From contig NZ_JAJMOX010000007.1 of NCBI RefSeq assembly GCF_020991455.1, forward strand, positions 310,001 through 374,000: DNA of 64,000 nucleotides, written 5' to 3'. Positions within the stretch are counted from its first letter, which is position 1, and the number at the start of each line of letters is the position of its first letter. The stretch is from Flavobacterium sp. JAS. GTDB taxonomy: Bacteria; Bacteroidota; Bacteroidia; Flavobacteriales; Flavobacteriaceae. The notes beneath the pieces were generated by a model that was not told the origin of the DNA, made no database searches, and saw only the letters and a list, made by a program, of their open reading frames with translations. A program made the translations under genes and the position numbers. Shown piece after piece: positions 25,942-35,993 of the stretch.

Positions 25942-28900
25942 ATGAAATACAAAATAGCCTTTCTAATTTTCCTATTTATTTCAGGGAATATATTCTCTCA
26001 AAATAAATATCGTCTCAAAAACATCTCTACTACTGACGGGCTTTCGCAGAGTTCTGTTATTGCTATACATCAGGATAAATTTGGGCAAATGTGGTTTGGA
26101 ACCCGTGACGGGCTCAATAAATATGACGGCAGCCGATTTACTGTTTTTAGAAATGATGTTACGGATAAATCATCAATCAGCAACAATGATATTTTATCGA
26201 TTGAAGAAGATAATCTGGGGCAATTATGGGTTGGAACTTATAACGGACTTAATTGTTATAATCCCCTTACCAATACTTTTAAAAGATATCTGCACAACAA
26301 AACCAATCACACCATAAGCGCAAATGCCATTTGGTCGATCAAGGAAATTGGCGGTGAAATGTGGTTTGGAACTTCAAAAGGATTATCGATTTACAATAAG
26401 AAAACAGGATTTTTTACTTCTGTTTTTCATTCGGATACTGATAATTCTACTTTGGCCAGTAATAATATTACCTCTATTTTAAAAACAAAAAAAGGAGAAA
26501 TCTGGATTGGAACTACCAAAGGCCTCTGCGAGCTTACAAGCCGAAAAAACGGTAGATTTATTTTTAAAAATTACCCGTTAAATAGTGCTGATCTTTTAAA
26601 TATTCAAGCTATCAAAGAAGATGATTTAGGTAATTTATGGATTGGAACCAAAAATAAAGGGCTTTTAAAATTTGATCAATCCGCTCATAAATTTGTTTCT
26701 TTTTTATCTGATGATAAATACAAAGAAATCAATACTGATATTCGTTCTCTGGCCTTTGATAAAGAGGGTTCTCTATGGGTTGGAGCTTATGACGGAATCT
26801 ATATTTTAGCAAAAGACAAAAACATTCAAAAAATAAATAACAGTACCAATAACAACACAATCGATAAGGTCAAATCGGTGTTTATTGATAAAAAAGGCTC
26901 GGTTTGGATTGGCTGTTATTACAAAGGCGTGAATATTTGGGATGTCTCCAATGTGAATTTCTCCAACTACAATCAGAATTCGAAAAAGATTCCCATGAGT
27001 TTTGATGTAGTTAGTTCGATTATCTCAGATAAGAATCACAATATTTATTTTGGAACTGAAGGCGGGGGAATTACGATTTTCAATCAAAATACCCAGGGGG
27101 TAAGTTACATCAACAGCAAAACGTATAGGACCAATAAAAATGATATTAAATCAATGTGTCTCTCTGAGGATAATATTCTCTGGATTGGAACTTTCTCTAA
27201 AGGATTATCGGCTTATAACACGATTTCCAAAAGAATTGAAGACAATAGAATTGCACCAAGCTTAAGTGATCTACTCAAAGAAAGCGGTGTTTATTCGCTT
27301 AAGACAGAAGGAAACTCAATTTTATGGATTGGGACTTTTGGCAAAGGTTTGATTCGATACAACACCATTGCTAAAACTTTTCAGGTAATTGGCAACGATA
27401 CGGCTTTTGCCAATTTTCTGACCAATAATATCGTTCGAACGATTCTGGTAGACAAAAACAAACTTTGGATTGGAACTCAAAACGGTTTGAATTCTATTTC
27501 GCTAAAGGATTTTAAGGAAAATAAATATATAATAAAACATTACTTTTTTGATGCTTCAGCTCTCTCTGGCGATGATATACTGACGCTATTTAAGGACAGT
27601 CAAAACAAAGTTTGGGTGGGAACTAAAGCCAAAGGATTACATTATTTTGATGGAAAGAAATTCAACAAAATCAATCTTAAAGTAGGAAACACCATTATCA
27701 CTTCGATTCATTCTATTTTAGAAGATGCCCAGAAAAACCTTTGGATTAGTACCAATCAGGGAATTATAAAATACAGTACGACGCTAAAGAAGATGGTTCT
27801 TTATGACCAAAAAGATGGCTTGGCCAGTAATGAATTTAATGACAATGCAGCTTTAAAATTAGATTCCAATAAGTTTTATTTCGGAAGCCCCTCCGGAGCT
27901 ACGTATTTTGATGCCAAGAAAATCTCTTTGAACAATTATGCGCCTCAGGTTTTAATTACAAGTTTGAAAATTAAAAATGAGACCATTAATCCAAATGGGA
28001 AAGATAAAATTCTCCAGAGAAGCATTGGTTATACCAAAAACATAACACTGAATTACGACAAGGCAAATTTCTCAATTAGTTTTGCGATTCCAAATTACAT
28101 CCGGTCCAAAAACAATCAATACAGTTATCGTTTAATTGGGTTAGAAAACAACTGGACGATAACCAAAAATACCGAAGCCATATTTGCAATTCAGAATCCG
28201 GGAACATATCGATTTGAGGTTCGTGGCGCTAATAATGACGGTGTTTGGAATCGCACTGCTACTACTTTGACCGTTGTTGTAAAACCTGCTCCATGGCGTA
28301 GTATCTGGGCGTTTTTATGCTACGGTCTTGTTATAGGTCTAGGATTATACGGTCTTATCTGGATTATGAAATCCAAAGCGAGCCTGAAACAAAAACTGGA
28401 ATTAGAGTATCTGGAAACCAAACGTATCGAAGAAAACAACAGGGCAAAACTGGATTTTTTCACCAATATTTCGCATGAATTCAGAACGCCTTTGACTTTG
28501 ATTTTAGGGCCGTTGCAACAGATTTTGGCCGATTATAACGGAACAAATGAAATGTACAAAAAACTGCTGGTTATCGAAGGAAGTGCGAATCACCTTTTGA
28601 GTCTGATTAATCGTTTAATGGATTTTAGAAAACTCGAGAATGATCAGGTTACCCTGGAATCGGCCAGTGGAAATATTGTAAAATTCACTAAAGAAATCTT
28701 TTTGTCTTTTATAGAATATGCCAAAGACGGCGGTTATACTTATACATTTGAATCCTCTGAAGAAGAAATATTGGTTTATTTTGATCGCTACAAATTAGAG
28801 CGTGTTTTTTATAATTTGATTTCAAACGCTTTTAGATATACTCCAAAAGGTGGAAACATCAACATAAAAATCAATCACGATCACCAGAACCTTTTTATTG

Positions 28901-30033
28901 CAGTAGAAGATTCAGGAGTTGGAATTGCTGAGGTGCATATCGATAAGATTTTTGATTTGTTTTTCGAAGTTCCCCTGCACAATAACCTTCAGAAGAATTA
29001 CAATAAAGGAACAGGAATTGGACTTTCTATTGTCAAAAACATTGTAAAACTTCATAAAGGAAGCATCGATGTGGTTAATAAAAAACCAAATGGCGTTGTT
29101 TTTAAAGTGACGCTTCCCCTGGGTCGTGCGCATCTTTTAGAGAGCGAAATTATCGAAGATTTTAAAATTAGCGATGATATTGCGCAATATACGGCGCAGC
29201 TTCAAACGCAGGAAATATCAACTTATGAAGATATTGACGATCTTGTAGTGAGCGCCGAAAAACAAACAATCCTGATTGTTGAAGATCATAAGGTTCTGCG
29301 AACTTTCATGAAAAACTTACTCAAAAAAGACTATAATATTATCGAGGCTGATAACGGAAAAGTGGCTCTGGAAAAGGCTTTGCAATTTGTTCCGAATTTA
29401 ATTATCAGCGATGTTATTATGCCCGAGATGGTAGGAACTGAACTTTGTTCTAAGATAAAAGAGAATCTAAAAACAAGTCATATTCCCATTATTTTACTCA
29501 CTTCCAGATCATCCTTAGTCTATAAATTTGAAGGCTTGGAAAGCGGCGCCGATGATTATATTAGTAAGCCTTTTAATTTAATGGAATTTACACTTCGGGT
29601 TAAAAATCTGTTGAATTCTACTGAGAGACTAAGACTTAAATTTTCAAGCCAAGAGAGTTTTATTCCTTCAGAAATCACGGTTTCTTCACTTGATGAAGAA
29701 TTATTAAAAAAAGCATTTAAGATTGTCGAAGATAACATCTCAAACGAGCTTTTTGATATTCCGTTTTTCTGTTCAGAATTGGGTGTTAGTCGCACGATGT
29801 TATTTTTGAAAATTAAAGCTTGGACCAATTATACGCCAAACGAATTTATCCATGAAATACGATTAAAACGTGCAGCTCAACTTTTGGAACAAAACAAATT
29901 AAACGTCTCAGAAGTGAGTTATAAAGTTGGTTTTAACAATCCGAAATACTTTAGCAAATGTTTCCAAAAAAGATACGGAGAAACTCCGTCACAATTTGCT
30001 GACAAATTTTCCAAACCCATGTCGGTGTTTTAA
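25942..30033 (+). CDS. Hybrid two-component system (HTCS) regulator of the glucuronide PUL
   Basis: A one-protein two-component system of 1363 residues. In order: signal peptide (about 1-20), periplasmic two-component propeller blades (about 25-690), Y_Y_Y domain (about 700-785), one membrane helix (about 795-815), HisKA with phospho-acceptor H845 in NISHEFRTP, HATPase with DSGVGI and GTGIGLSIV, receiver domain with D1157 and K1209, and a C-terminal AraC-type HTH (about 1255-1355). All catalytic residues look intact. It lies between the beta-helix gene and susC and is cut off from susC by a strong terminator. It should sense a glycan fragment and switch on the susC operon. Confidence 0.95.
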   Translation: MKYKIAFLIFLFISGNIFSQNKYRLKNISTTDGLSQSSVIAIHQDKFGQMWFGTRDGLNKYDGSRFTVFRNDVTDKSSISNNDILSIEEDNLGQLWVGTYNGLNCYNPLTNTFKRYLHNKTNHTISANAIWSIKEIGGEMWFGTSKGLSIYNKKTGFFTSVFHSDTDNSTLASNNITSILKTKKGEIWIGTTKGLCELTSRKNGRFIFKNYPLNSADLLNIQAIKEDDLGNLWIGTKNKGLLKFDQSAHKFVSFLSDDKYKEINTDIRSLAFDKEGSLWVGAYDGIYILAKDKNIQKINNSTNNNTIDKVKSVFIDKKGSVWIGCYYKGVNIWDVSNVNFSNYNQNSKKIPMSFDVVSSIISDKNHNIYFGTEGGGITIFNQNTQGVSYINSKTYRTNKNDIKSMCLSEDNILWIGTFSKGLSAYNTISKRIEDNRIAPSLSDLLKESGVYSLKTEGNSILWIGTFGKGLIRYNTIAKTFQVIGNDTAFANFLTNNIVRTILVDKNKLWIGTQNGLNSISLKDFKENKYIIKHYFFDASALSGDDILTLFKDSQNKVWVGTKAKGLHYFDGKKFNKINLKVGNTIITSIHSILEDAQKNLWISTNQGIIKYSTTLKKMVLYDQKDGLASNEFNDNAALKLDSNKFYFGSPSGATYFDAKKISLNNYAPQVLITSLKIKNETINPNGKDKILQRSIGYTKNITLNYDKANFSISFAIPNYIRSKNNQYSYRLIGLENNWTITKNTEAIFAIQNPGTYRFEVRGANNDGVWNRTATTLTVVVKPAPWRSIWAFLCYGLVIGLGLYGLIWIMKSKASLKQKLELEYLETKRIEENNRAKLDFFTNISHEFRTPLTLILGPLQQILADYNGTNEMYKKLLVIEGSANHLLSLINRLMDFRKLENDQVTLESASGNIVKFTKEIFLSFIEYAKDGGYTYTFESSEEEILVYFDRYKLERVFYNLISNAFRYTPKGGNINIKINHDHQNLFIAVEDSGVGIAEVHIDKIFDLFFEVPLHNNLQKNYNKGTGIGLSIVKNIVKLHKGSIDVVNKKPNGVVFKVTLPLGRAHLLESEIIEDFKISDDIAQYTAQLQTQEISTYEDIDDLVVSAEKQTILIVEDHKVLRTFMKNLLKKDYNIIEADNGKVALEKALQFVPNLIISDVIMPEMVGTELCSKIKENLKTSHIPIILLTSRSSLVYKFEGLESGADDYISKPFNLMEFTLRVKNLLNSTERLRLKFSSQESFIPSEITVSSLDEELLKKAFKIVEDNISNELFDIPFFCSELGVSRTMLFLKIKAWTNYTPNEFIHEIRLKRAAQLLEQNKLNVSEVSYKVGFNNPKYFSKCFQKRYGETPSQFADKFSKPMSVF

Positions 30034-30056
30034 AAAATCCAGTGTTTTCAAGGCCT

Positions 30057-30092
30057 AAAAAAGGGTATCTGTATTTTTGGATACCCTTTTTT
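30057..30092 (+). terminator. rho-independent terminator of the HTCS gene
   Basis: GGGTATC (30063-30069) pairs with GATACCC (30080-30086), extended by A6 against T6, around a 10-nt loop and ending in a T tract. It begins 24 bp past the HTCS stop. Confidence 0.88.
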
Positions 30093-30125
30093 GTATTTCT
30101 ATATCGTTTTCGACATTTACATTTG
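30091..30125 (+). promoter_or_regulatory. candidate promoter of the susC operon
   Basis: TACATTTG at 30118-30125 is a perfect TAnnTTTG -7 element. A TTG at 30091-30093 lies 24 nt upstream, slightly longer than usual. GTATTT occurs at 30071 and again at 30093, 22 bp apart, which could be AraC-type half sites for the HTCS, but the first overlaps the terminator. Confidence 0.5.
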
Positions 30126-30129
30126 CCTT

Positions 30130-30222
30130 ATGAAATTCGAGAAAACAAAATTCGTATTGCTGCAAATTCTCTTTGTTGCACTAATAATAGGAATGAGTTT
30201 GTTGCTTTTCTATTTTATCTAA
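30130..30222 (+). CDS. possible 30-residue single-span membrane peptide
   Basis: An ATG at 30130 opens 30 codons to a TAA at 30220-30222. The product has a charged start (MKFEKTKF) and then one hydrophobic stretch long enough to cross a membrane. The ATG is the first after the predicted susC-operon promoter and would be almost leaderless. AT-rich DNA easily encodes hydrophobic runs, so this may be chance. No homologue was recognised. Confidence 0.25.
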   Translation: MKFEKTKFVLLQILFVALIIGMSLLLFYFI

Positions 30223-30246
30223 CATTAACCTTAAACCAAAAAATGA

Positions 30247-33200
30247 ATGTTTACAAACCAAAAAATTAAGTCGCTTAAATGGTGTCTTCTGGTAGTTTTT
30301 TTACTGGGAAATATCATTGTAAATGCACAGGAAAGAAAAGTGACCGGAAAAGTTACTTCGAGCGAAGATTTACTCGGGCTTCCTGGTGCCAATGTATATG
30401 TAAAGGGATCATCCGTTGGAGCAAGCGCGGATATGGATGGAAATTACAATGTTTTTATATCTGAAAAAAATGCTGTTTTAGTTTTTAACTTTGTGGGATA
30501 TCAAACTGTAGAAGTTCCAGTAGGCAATAAAACTGTTATAAATGTAAGTCTAAAACCAGATACAAAAAATCTTGATGAGGTAATTGTTGTAGGTTACGGA
30601 ACGCGTAAAAAGAGCGATATCACTGGATCTGTATCGTCTGTAACGGCAAAAGAACTGACTGCTTATCCTTTATTAAATGCTGAACAGGCTTTGCAAGGTC
30701 GCGCAGCGGGTGTTTCGGTACAATCTAATAATGGTGGTGAACCGGGCGCTCCTGTAAAAATAAGGGTTCGTGGAGGAACGTCGATCAATGCAAGCGGTGA
30801 TGCGCTTGTTGTTGTGGACGGTTTTGCGGGTGTTTCTATGCCGGCGCCTCAGGATATTGCCTCTATCGAGGTTTTAAAAGATGCCTCTGCAACGGCTATT
30901 TACGGATCCCGAGGTTCAAACGGGGTTATTATGGTTACCACTAAAAAAGGAAAACCAGGAAAACCGGTTATCGAATTCAGTAACTCAACTTCTGTACAAT
31001 CTGTAAACAATAAACTGGATTTATTAAATGGGGATCAGTTTGTGGCCTATAGAAAAAGTTTTACAACCCATACTCCGGGCGGCGCTAATACAGATTGGCA
31101 GGATGTAATTTATCGTGAAGGAATGGTTTCCAATACTTCTCTTTCGTTCTCTGGAGGATCTGAGAATGTGAGGTATTATGTTTCTGGAAACTACTTTAAT
31201 CAAAATGGGGTTGTAATTAATTCAGGAATCGATAAATATACCATCGTAAGTAATCTTGAAGCTGATTTATCTGACCGATTTAAAGTTGGTCTGAATTTAT
31301 TTCAAAGCAAACAAAACAAAGACGGAATCATTAGCCAGACAGGCGCTGGGGGAACTGGCGCCGCGGGTGTAATTGCTGCTGCTTACAGATTCATGCCTGA
31401 CAAAGGAATTTATAATGCAGACGGAACTTATACCACTACGGCTCCAATTGGGGACGATATTGATAATCCGTATGCAACGGCAATGGAAAATATTCTCGAA
31501 ACGGTTTCTATTGTAAACAGATCTAATTTCTTTGCTCAGTATAAATTTACTAAAGATTTAGATTTTAAAACCACTTTAGGTTTAACCGATAATAACTCTC
31601 AAAGCGGAAGATATATTCCCTCGACTTTAATTGCAGGAAAAAATATCAAAGGAGAAGCTTCTGTAAACAATACCAGATTTTCTTCTTTCTTAACCGAAAA
31701 TTACCTTACCTATAAAAAAGAGATTATTGCAAAAGGAATCCTGACGGTTCTTGGAGGTTATTCGTATCAAAAGAACAAAAACGAAAGTTCTTATGCTGCT
31801 TCAAGAGGTTTCTTGACGAACACAAATTCATACCATAATTTAGGTGCGGGAACTGTATTTTTAAAACCGGATTCTAACTTATCTGAAACTGAACTCATCT
31901 CCGCCTTTGGAAGATTGAATTTTGATTATGACGATAAATACTTATTTACCTTTACAGCGCGTCGTGACGGTTCTTCTAGCTTTAGTGAAAACTACAAATA
32001 TGGAACTTTCCCCTCTGGAGCTGTGGGTTGGAATATTGCCAAAGAGAATTTCTTAAAAGACAATAAAACAATTTCGAATCTTAAACTAAGGGCAAGTTAC
32101 GGGGCAACGGGAAATCCATCGATTGGCGCCTACTCTACACTATCTAGATTCTCTGAGATTTATGATGTAAGTGGTGATGTGATTGTAAATGCGGTTCAGT
32201 TGACTTCACTAAATAACCCGAATTTAAAATGGGAAACCTCTTATCAGCAAGATTATGGTATTGATTTGGGTTTGTTTGATAACAGAGTGAGTCTGACCGC
32301 AGATTATTATAAAACTATTACTAAAGATTTATTGTTCAACAGACCCTTACCAGGAGTTTCAGGTATTGCTTCTCAGCTTCAAAATGTTGGACAATTAGAA
32401 AATAAAGGTTGGGAATTGGGCATAAATTCTAAAAACTTTATTGGGGCAGATTTCACTTGGTCCACTAGTTTTAATATCTCTTCCAACAAAAACAAAGTAT
32501 TAAAATTAGCTGATAACAAAGATCTTTTAATCAACTCTACCCCTGGACATTTCCTTGCAACAGATTCTCAAATTTTAAGAGTGGGTCAGCCCGTTGGCGC
32601 TTTCTACGGGTTTATTTATGATGGTGTAATCCAGCCGGGGGAAACGGTTCTACCTGGTAACTTTGAAACGGCTCCGGGTGGAGAAAAATTCAGAGATGTA
32701 AACGGTGACGGAAAATTAGATTCCAGTGATAAAACGATTATTGGAAATCCAAATCCTGATTTCATCTTTGGTTTGAACAATGATTTTACCTATAAAAATC
32801 TTGATCTGAATATCTTCTTTCAAGGTTCTGAAGGAAATCAAATCCTGAACTATACTTTAATGGAATTGGCCTCTGGAAACAACAATGCAACCACTGAAGT
32901 TCTTGATGCATGGACACCAACACACACCGATACTAATGTTCCTGCAAATGCAGCAAGAACCAAAAGAGTTACCTCAAGATTTGTGTATGATGGAAGTTAC
33001 ATTCGTCTAAAAAACGTTTCTATAGGATATAGTTTAGATGAAAAAGTGGTTTCGAAAATGGGCTTGAGTAAAGTTCGTTTTTACATCAGTGCACAAAATC
33101 TTTGGACAATTACTGATTATCCGGGTTCTGATCCTGAAGGAAATTACCTCAATGATACCAATGCCAGAAGTAACACCAACTTAGGTTTAGAGTACGGAAG

Positions 33201-33249
33201 TTATCCAAATGTGAGAACTTTTACTTTCGGATTTAATTTAAAATTTTAG
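30247..33249 (+). CDS. SusC-like TonB-dependent outer-membrane transporter (glucuronide PUL)
   Basis: Imports glycan oligomers across the outer membrane with its SusD partner. The 1000-residue protein has a signal peptide (about 1-27), a carboxypeptidase-D regulatory-like domain (about 30-105, from ERKVTGKV), the DEVIVVGYGTRKKSD segment before the plug, a TonB plug (about 120-225, with VRVRGG-like and ASATAIYGSRGSNGVI), and a beta-barrel ending in a terminal aromatic-rich strand (TFTFGFNLKF). It is the first large gene after the HTCS and its terminator. Confidence 0.96.
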   Translation: MFTNQKIKSLKWCLLVVFLLGNIIVNAQERKVTGKVTSSEDLLGLPGANVYVKGSSVGASADMDGNYNVFISEKNAVLVFNFVGYQTVEVPVGNKTVINVSLKPDTKNLDEVIVVGYGTRKKSDITGSVSSVTAKELTAYPLLNAEQALQGRAAGVSVQSNNGGEPGAPVKIRVRGGTSINASGDALVVVDGFAGVSMPAPQDIASIEVLKDASATAIYGSRGSNGVIMVTTKKGKPGKPVIEFSNSTSVQSVNNKLDLLNGDQFVAYRKSFTTHTPGGANTDWQDVIYREGMVSNTSLSFSGGSENVRYYVSGNYFNQNGVVINSGIDKYTIVSNLEADLSDRFKVGLNLFQSKQNKDGIISQTGAGGTGAAGVIAAAYRFMPDKGIYNADGTYTTTAPIGDDIDNPYATAMENILETVSIVNRSNFFAQYKFTKDLDFKTTLGLTDNNSQSGRYIPSTLIAGKNIKGEASVNNTRFSSFLTENYLTYKKEIIAKGILTVLGGYSYQKNKNESSYAASRGFLTNTNSYHNLGAGTVFLKPDSNLSETELISAFGRLNFDYDDKYLFTFTARRDGSSSFSENYKYGTFPSGAVGWNIAKENFLKDNKTISNLKLRASYGATGNPSIGAYSTLSRFSEIYDVSGDVIVNAVQLTSLNNPNLKWETSYQQDYGIDLGLFDNRVSLTADYYKTITKDLLFNRPLPGVSGIASQLQNVGQLENKGWELGINSKNFIGADFTWSTSFNISSNKNKVLKLADNKDLLINSTPGHFLATDSQILRVGQPVGAFYGFIYDGVIQPGETVLPGNFETAPGGEKFRDVNGDGKLDSSDKTIIGNPNPDFIFGLNNDFTYKNLDLNIFFQGSEGNQILNYTLMELASGNNNATTEVLDAWTPTHTDTNVPANAARTKRVTSRFVYDGSYIRLKNVSIGYSLDEKVVSKMGLSKVRFYISAQNLWTITDYPGSDPEGNYLNDTNARSNTNLGLEYGSYPNVRTFTFGFNLKF

Positions 33250-33265
33250 TCTAAAAAATAACATC

Positions 33266-34783
33266 ATGAAAAAATATATAGCTTTTCTTTTCTTGGCAAT
33301 ATTCGCCTTTGGCTGTTCTGATCTTGAAGAACACCCAGTTGGAATTATTCGCCCCGACAACTTTTTCAAAAATACAGATGACTTACAAGCTGCTGTAAAC
33401 GGCGCTTTTGCCAACATTGCTCACAATAATTATTGGGGGCGTGAATTTACAATTGCCCTGATGCTTCGTGATGATATGGCTGATATTGGTGATAGAACCA
33501 CTCAGGCTGCACGTATCGATGTCAATGATATGAATATGAATGATACTAATGCGCTTGTTGCGAACTTTTGGCCACAATCGTATATCATTATTGCCGCTGC
33601 AAATCAAGCAATTGAAGGTGCTAAAAAAACACCTGGAGATCCTGCAAAGGTAAATGCAATTGTAGCCCAAGCTTATTTTGCAAGAGCATTTACCTATTAT
33701 CATTTGGTTAGAATCTTTGGAGATGTTCCGTATATTGATTTTGCCGTAAACGAAGTTGCTCAGGTAAACACTTTAAAAAGAACTAAAGAAGCTGAAATAT
33801 ACCCCAAAATTATTGCCGATTTAGAATTTGCAAAACAATGGTTGGACGATAAACCAAAAGTAAAAGCGGTTCCGGGAAAAGGTACTGCCGCAGGTTATTT
33901 GGCTTCTGTTTATTTGACTTTAAAAAATTATCCTAAAGCATACGAAGAAGCAAAATATGTAATTACAAACGAAGCAAAATTTGGTTTAGGGTTAGACGCA
34001 GATTTTCAGGATTTGTTTAATGCTACAAAAGCGGCAGCGTTAAAAGAGCCTTTGTTTACCATTGACTTTAACAATCTGGTTTCAGGAAATTACGGTCAGG
34101 ATTATACGGCATTTTTCACAGGTTCATTAAAAGATGATAGTTACAGTTATGGTCAGGGATTCTCTGTTGCTGTACCGTCTTTGAAAGTATTTAATACCTG
34201 GGATCAAAGAGATTATAGACGCGCGGTAAGTTTTGATACTATTATTAGAAAGAAAACCGGTCCGGGTGGAGCATTGCAGATTTATCCTTCAAGTGATAAC
34301 GAAAAAGCACCACGTCCGCATATTGCAAAATATTACCGTTTTCCGGGTAAAGCAGGAGCTAACGGAAGAACTTCTCAGCACAATTATATTACCATGCGAT
34401 ATGCAGAAGTTTTGCTAACGGCCGCCGAGGCTTTAAACGAAATCACTCCAGGAACTACAGAAGCGGATTCTTATGTAAACCGAGTACGTGCCAGGGCTAG
34501 AAATAAAGCCGGAAAAATAGTTTCGTTTCCTGCAAATGTAACCCCGGGATCCTCGCAAGCTGATTTTAGAAAAATGGTTATCGACGAAAGAAGATTAGAA
34601 TTTGCTTTTGAATATATCAGATGGTATGATATCAAGAGGTTGCAAAACGGACCTGAAGTTTTTGGTCCAAGTGGTTTAGAGCCGCATGCCAATTTTAATC
34701 CAACCAAAGATTATTTATTCCCATTGCCGGGAACTGAATTGGCGATCAATCCTAATTTGGCTCCAAACAATCCTGGTTATTAA
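33266..34783 (+). CDS. SusD-like surface glycan-binding lipoprotein (glucuronide PUL)
   Basis: Surface lid of the SusCD transporter. The 505-residue lipoprotein has a signal peptide ending in FAFGC with C17 as lipidated residue, followed by the acidic SDLEE that fits surface export of Bacteroidota lipoproteins. The alpha-helical tetratricopeptide-like core includes AQAYFARAFTYYHLVRIFGDVPY, and the C-terminal half has the usual YAEVLLTAAEALNE and DERRLEFAFEYIRWYDIKR segments. It starts 17 bp after susC. Confidence 0.96.
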   Translation: MKKYIAFLFLAIFAFGCSDLEEHPVGIIRPDNFFKNTDDLQAAVNGAFANIAHNNYWGREFTIALMLRDDMADIGDRTTQAARIDVNDMNMNDTNALVANFWPQSYIIIAAANQAIEGAKKTPGDPAKVNAIVAQAYFARAFTYYHLVRIFGDVPYIDFAVNEVAQVNTLKRTKEAEIYPKIIADLEFAKQWLDDKPKVKAVPGKGTAAGYLASVYLTLKNYPKAYEEAKYVITNEAKFGLGLDADFQDLFNATKAAALKEPLFTIDFNNLVSGNYGQDYTAFFTGSLKDDSYSYGQGFSVAVPSLKVFNTWDQRDYRRAVSFDTIIRKKTGPGGALQIYPSSDNEKAPRPHIAKYYRFPGKAGANGRTSQHNYITMRYAEVLLTAAEALNEITPGTTEADSYVNRVRARARNKAGKIVSFPANVTPGSSQADFRKMVIDERRLEFAFEYIRWYDIKRLQNGPEVFGPSGLEPHANFNPTKDYLFPLPGTELAINPNLAPNNPGY

Positions 34784-34805
34784 AACATTAGATTAATTAG
34801 TAAGT

Positions 34806-35990
34806 ATGAATAAAGTTAGTTTCATTTCTTTAATTCTTGGGTTTGCACTGCTGGTAACAGCGTGCAAATCCGGAATTAATTCTCAGACAAAAGTTACCCC
34901 AAGCATTACAAATAATCTTCTTGAGGCCAGATACAAAATGGTACTGGATTATCCCCTTGATTCTATGTCAATGCCAAGAAGCATGACCCTGAAGAGTAAT
35001 TTGATTAAAAAAGTTCCTTCAAGAGACTGGACAAGTGGCTTTTTTGCCGGAAACTTATGGCAATTATACCGTCTTACAGGTGACAAAAAATATAAAAAAC
35101 AAGCTGAAAAATGGACTCCTTTTAGCAAAAAAGAAAGTGTAAATAGTAATTCGCATGACGTTGGTTTCAAAGTGTTTTGCAGTTTTGGCCAGGCGCTGAG
35201 AGTGGAAAACAAGCAAGAATACAAAGACGTTATCATCAAAGGTGCCCAAACATTATCTACACGTTTTAATGCAAAAGTAGGTTCCATACGATCTTGGGAT
35301 TTTAATAAAGACATTTGGGATTTCCCGGTTATCATTGACAATATGATGAATCTGGAATTGCTTTTTGAAGCTTCAAAACTATCAGGAAACCCAAAATATC
35401 ATGATATTGCTGTAAAACACGCCAATACTACGCTGAAAAACCAATTCAGAGAAGACAATAGCTGTTATCACGTGATTGATTATGACCCAAATACAGGAGA
35501 AGTAAGAAAGAAAACTACGCTTCAGGGGTATAATGATGATTCGGTTTGGGCGCGCGGACAAGCCTGGGCAGTTTATGGATTTACCATGTCATACAGATAT
35601 ACCAAAGATCCTGCTTATTTAAAACAAGCCCAGGCCACAGCGCAATTTTTCATGAGCCATAAAAACTTACCCCAGGATGGGATTCCGTATTGGGATTTTA
35701 AAGATCCAAGTATTCCGAATTCTGCGCGTGATGCCTCGGCCGCGGCGGTTATGGCCTCTGGTTTATATGAACTTTACAGCTATACTAAAAACAAAAGTTA
35801 TTTGGCTTTCGCCGATAAAATAATCACCTCCTTAAGTTCGGATCAATATGTTTTGAATGCAAATATAAAAGCGCCTTTTATCCTGGATCACAGCACTGGG
35901 AACTGGCCAAAACACGACGAAATTGACGAACCTATTATCTATGCCGATTATTATTTTCTCGAAGCATTATTAAGAAAAAAAGCTTTATAA
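34806..35990 (+). CDS. GH88 unsaturated glucuronyl hydrolase, lipoprotein
   Basis: Removes the 4,5-unsaturated glucuronic acid from the non-reducing end of oligosaccharides made by a polysaccharide lyase. The 394-residue alpha/alpha-barrel enzyme has D118 in NSHDVGF and D178 in VIIDNMMNLE, which match the two essential aspartates of Bacillus UGL, and the SVWARGQAWAVYGF segment. A lipobox (LVTAC, C20) makes it a lipoprotein. Its presence implies that a lyase acts on the substrate before it. It lies in the sus operon and hands its product to KduI/KduD. Confidence 0.93.
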   Translation: MNKVSFISLILGFALLVTACKSGINSQTKVTPSITNNLLEARYKMVLDYPLDSMSMPRSMTLKSNLIKKVPSRDWTSGFFAGNLWQLYRLTGDKKYKKQAEKWTPFSKKESVNSNSHDVGFKVFCSFGQALRVENKQEYKDVIIKGAQTLSTRFNAKVGSIRSWDFNKDIWDFPVIIDNMMNLELLFEASKLSGNPKYHDIAVKHANTTLKNQFREDNSCYHVIDYDPNTGEVRKKTTLQGYNDDSVWARGQAWAVYGFTMSYRYTKDPAYLKQAQATAQFFMSHKNLPQDGIPYWDFKDPSIPNSARDASAAAVMASGLYELYSYTKNKSYLAFADKIITSLSSDQYVLNANIKAPFILDHSTGNWPKHDEIDEPIIYADYYFLEALLRKKAL

Positions 35991-35993
35991 GCA

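Noticed and set aside
30042..30269. 75-residue open frame between HTCS and susC
   Set aside because: It runs through a perfect rho-independent terminator and the susC start, and its product is compositionally odd.
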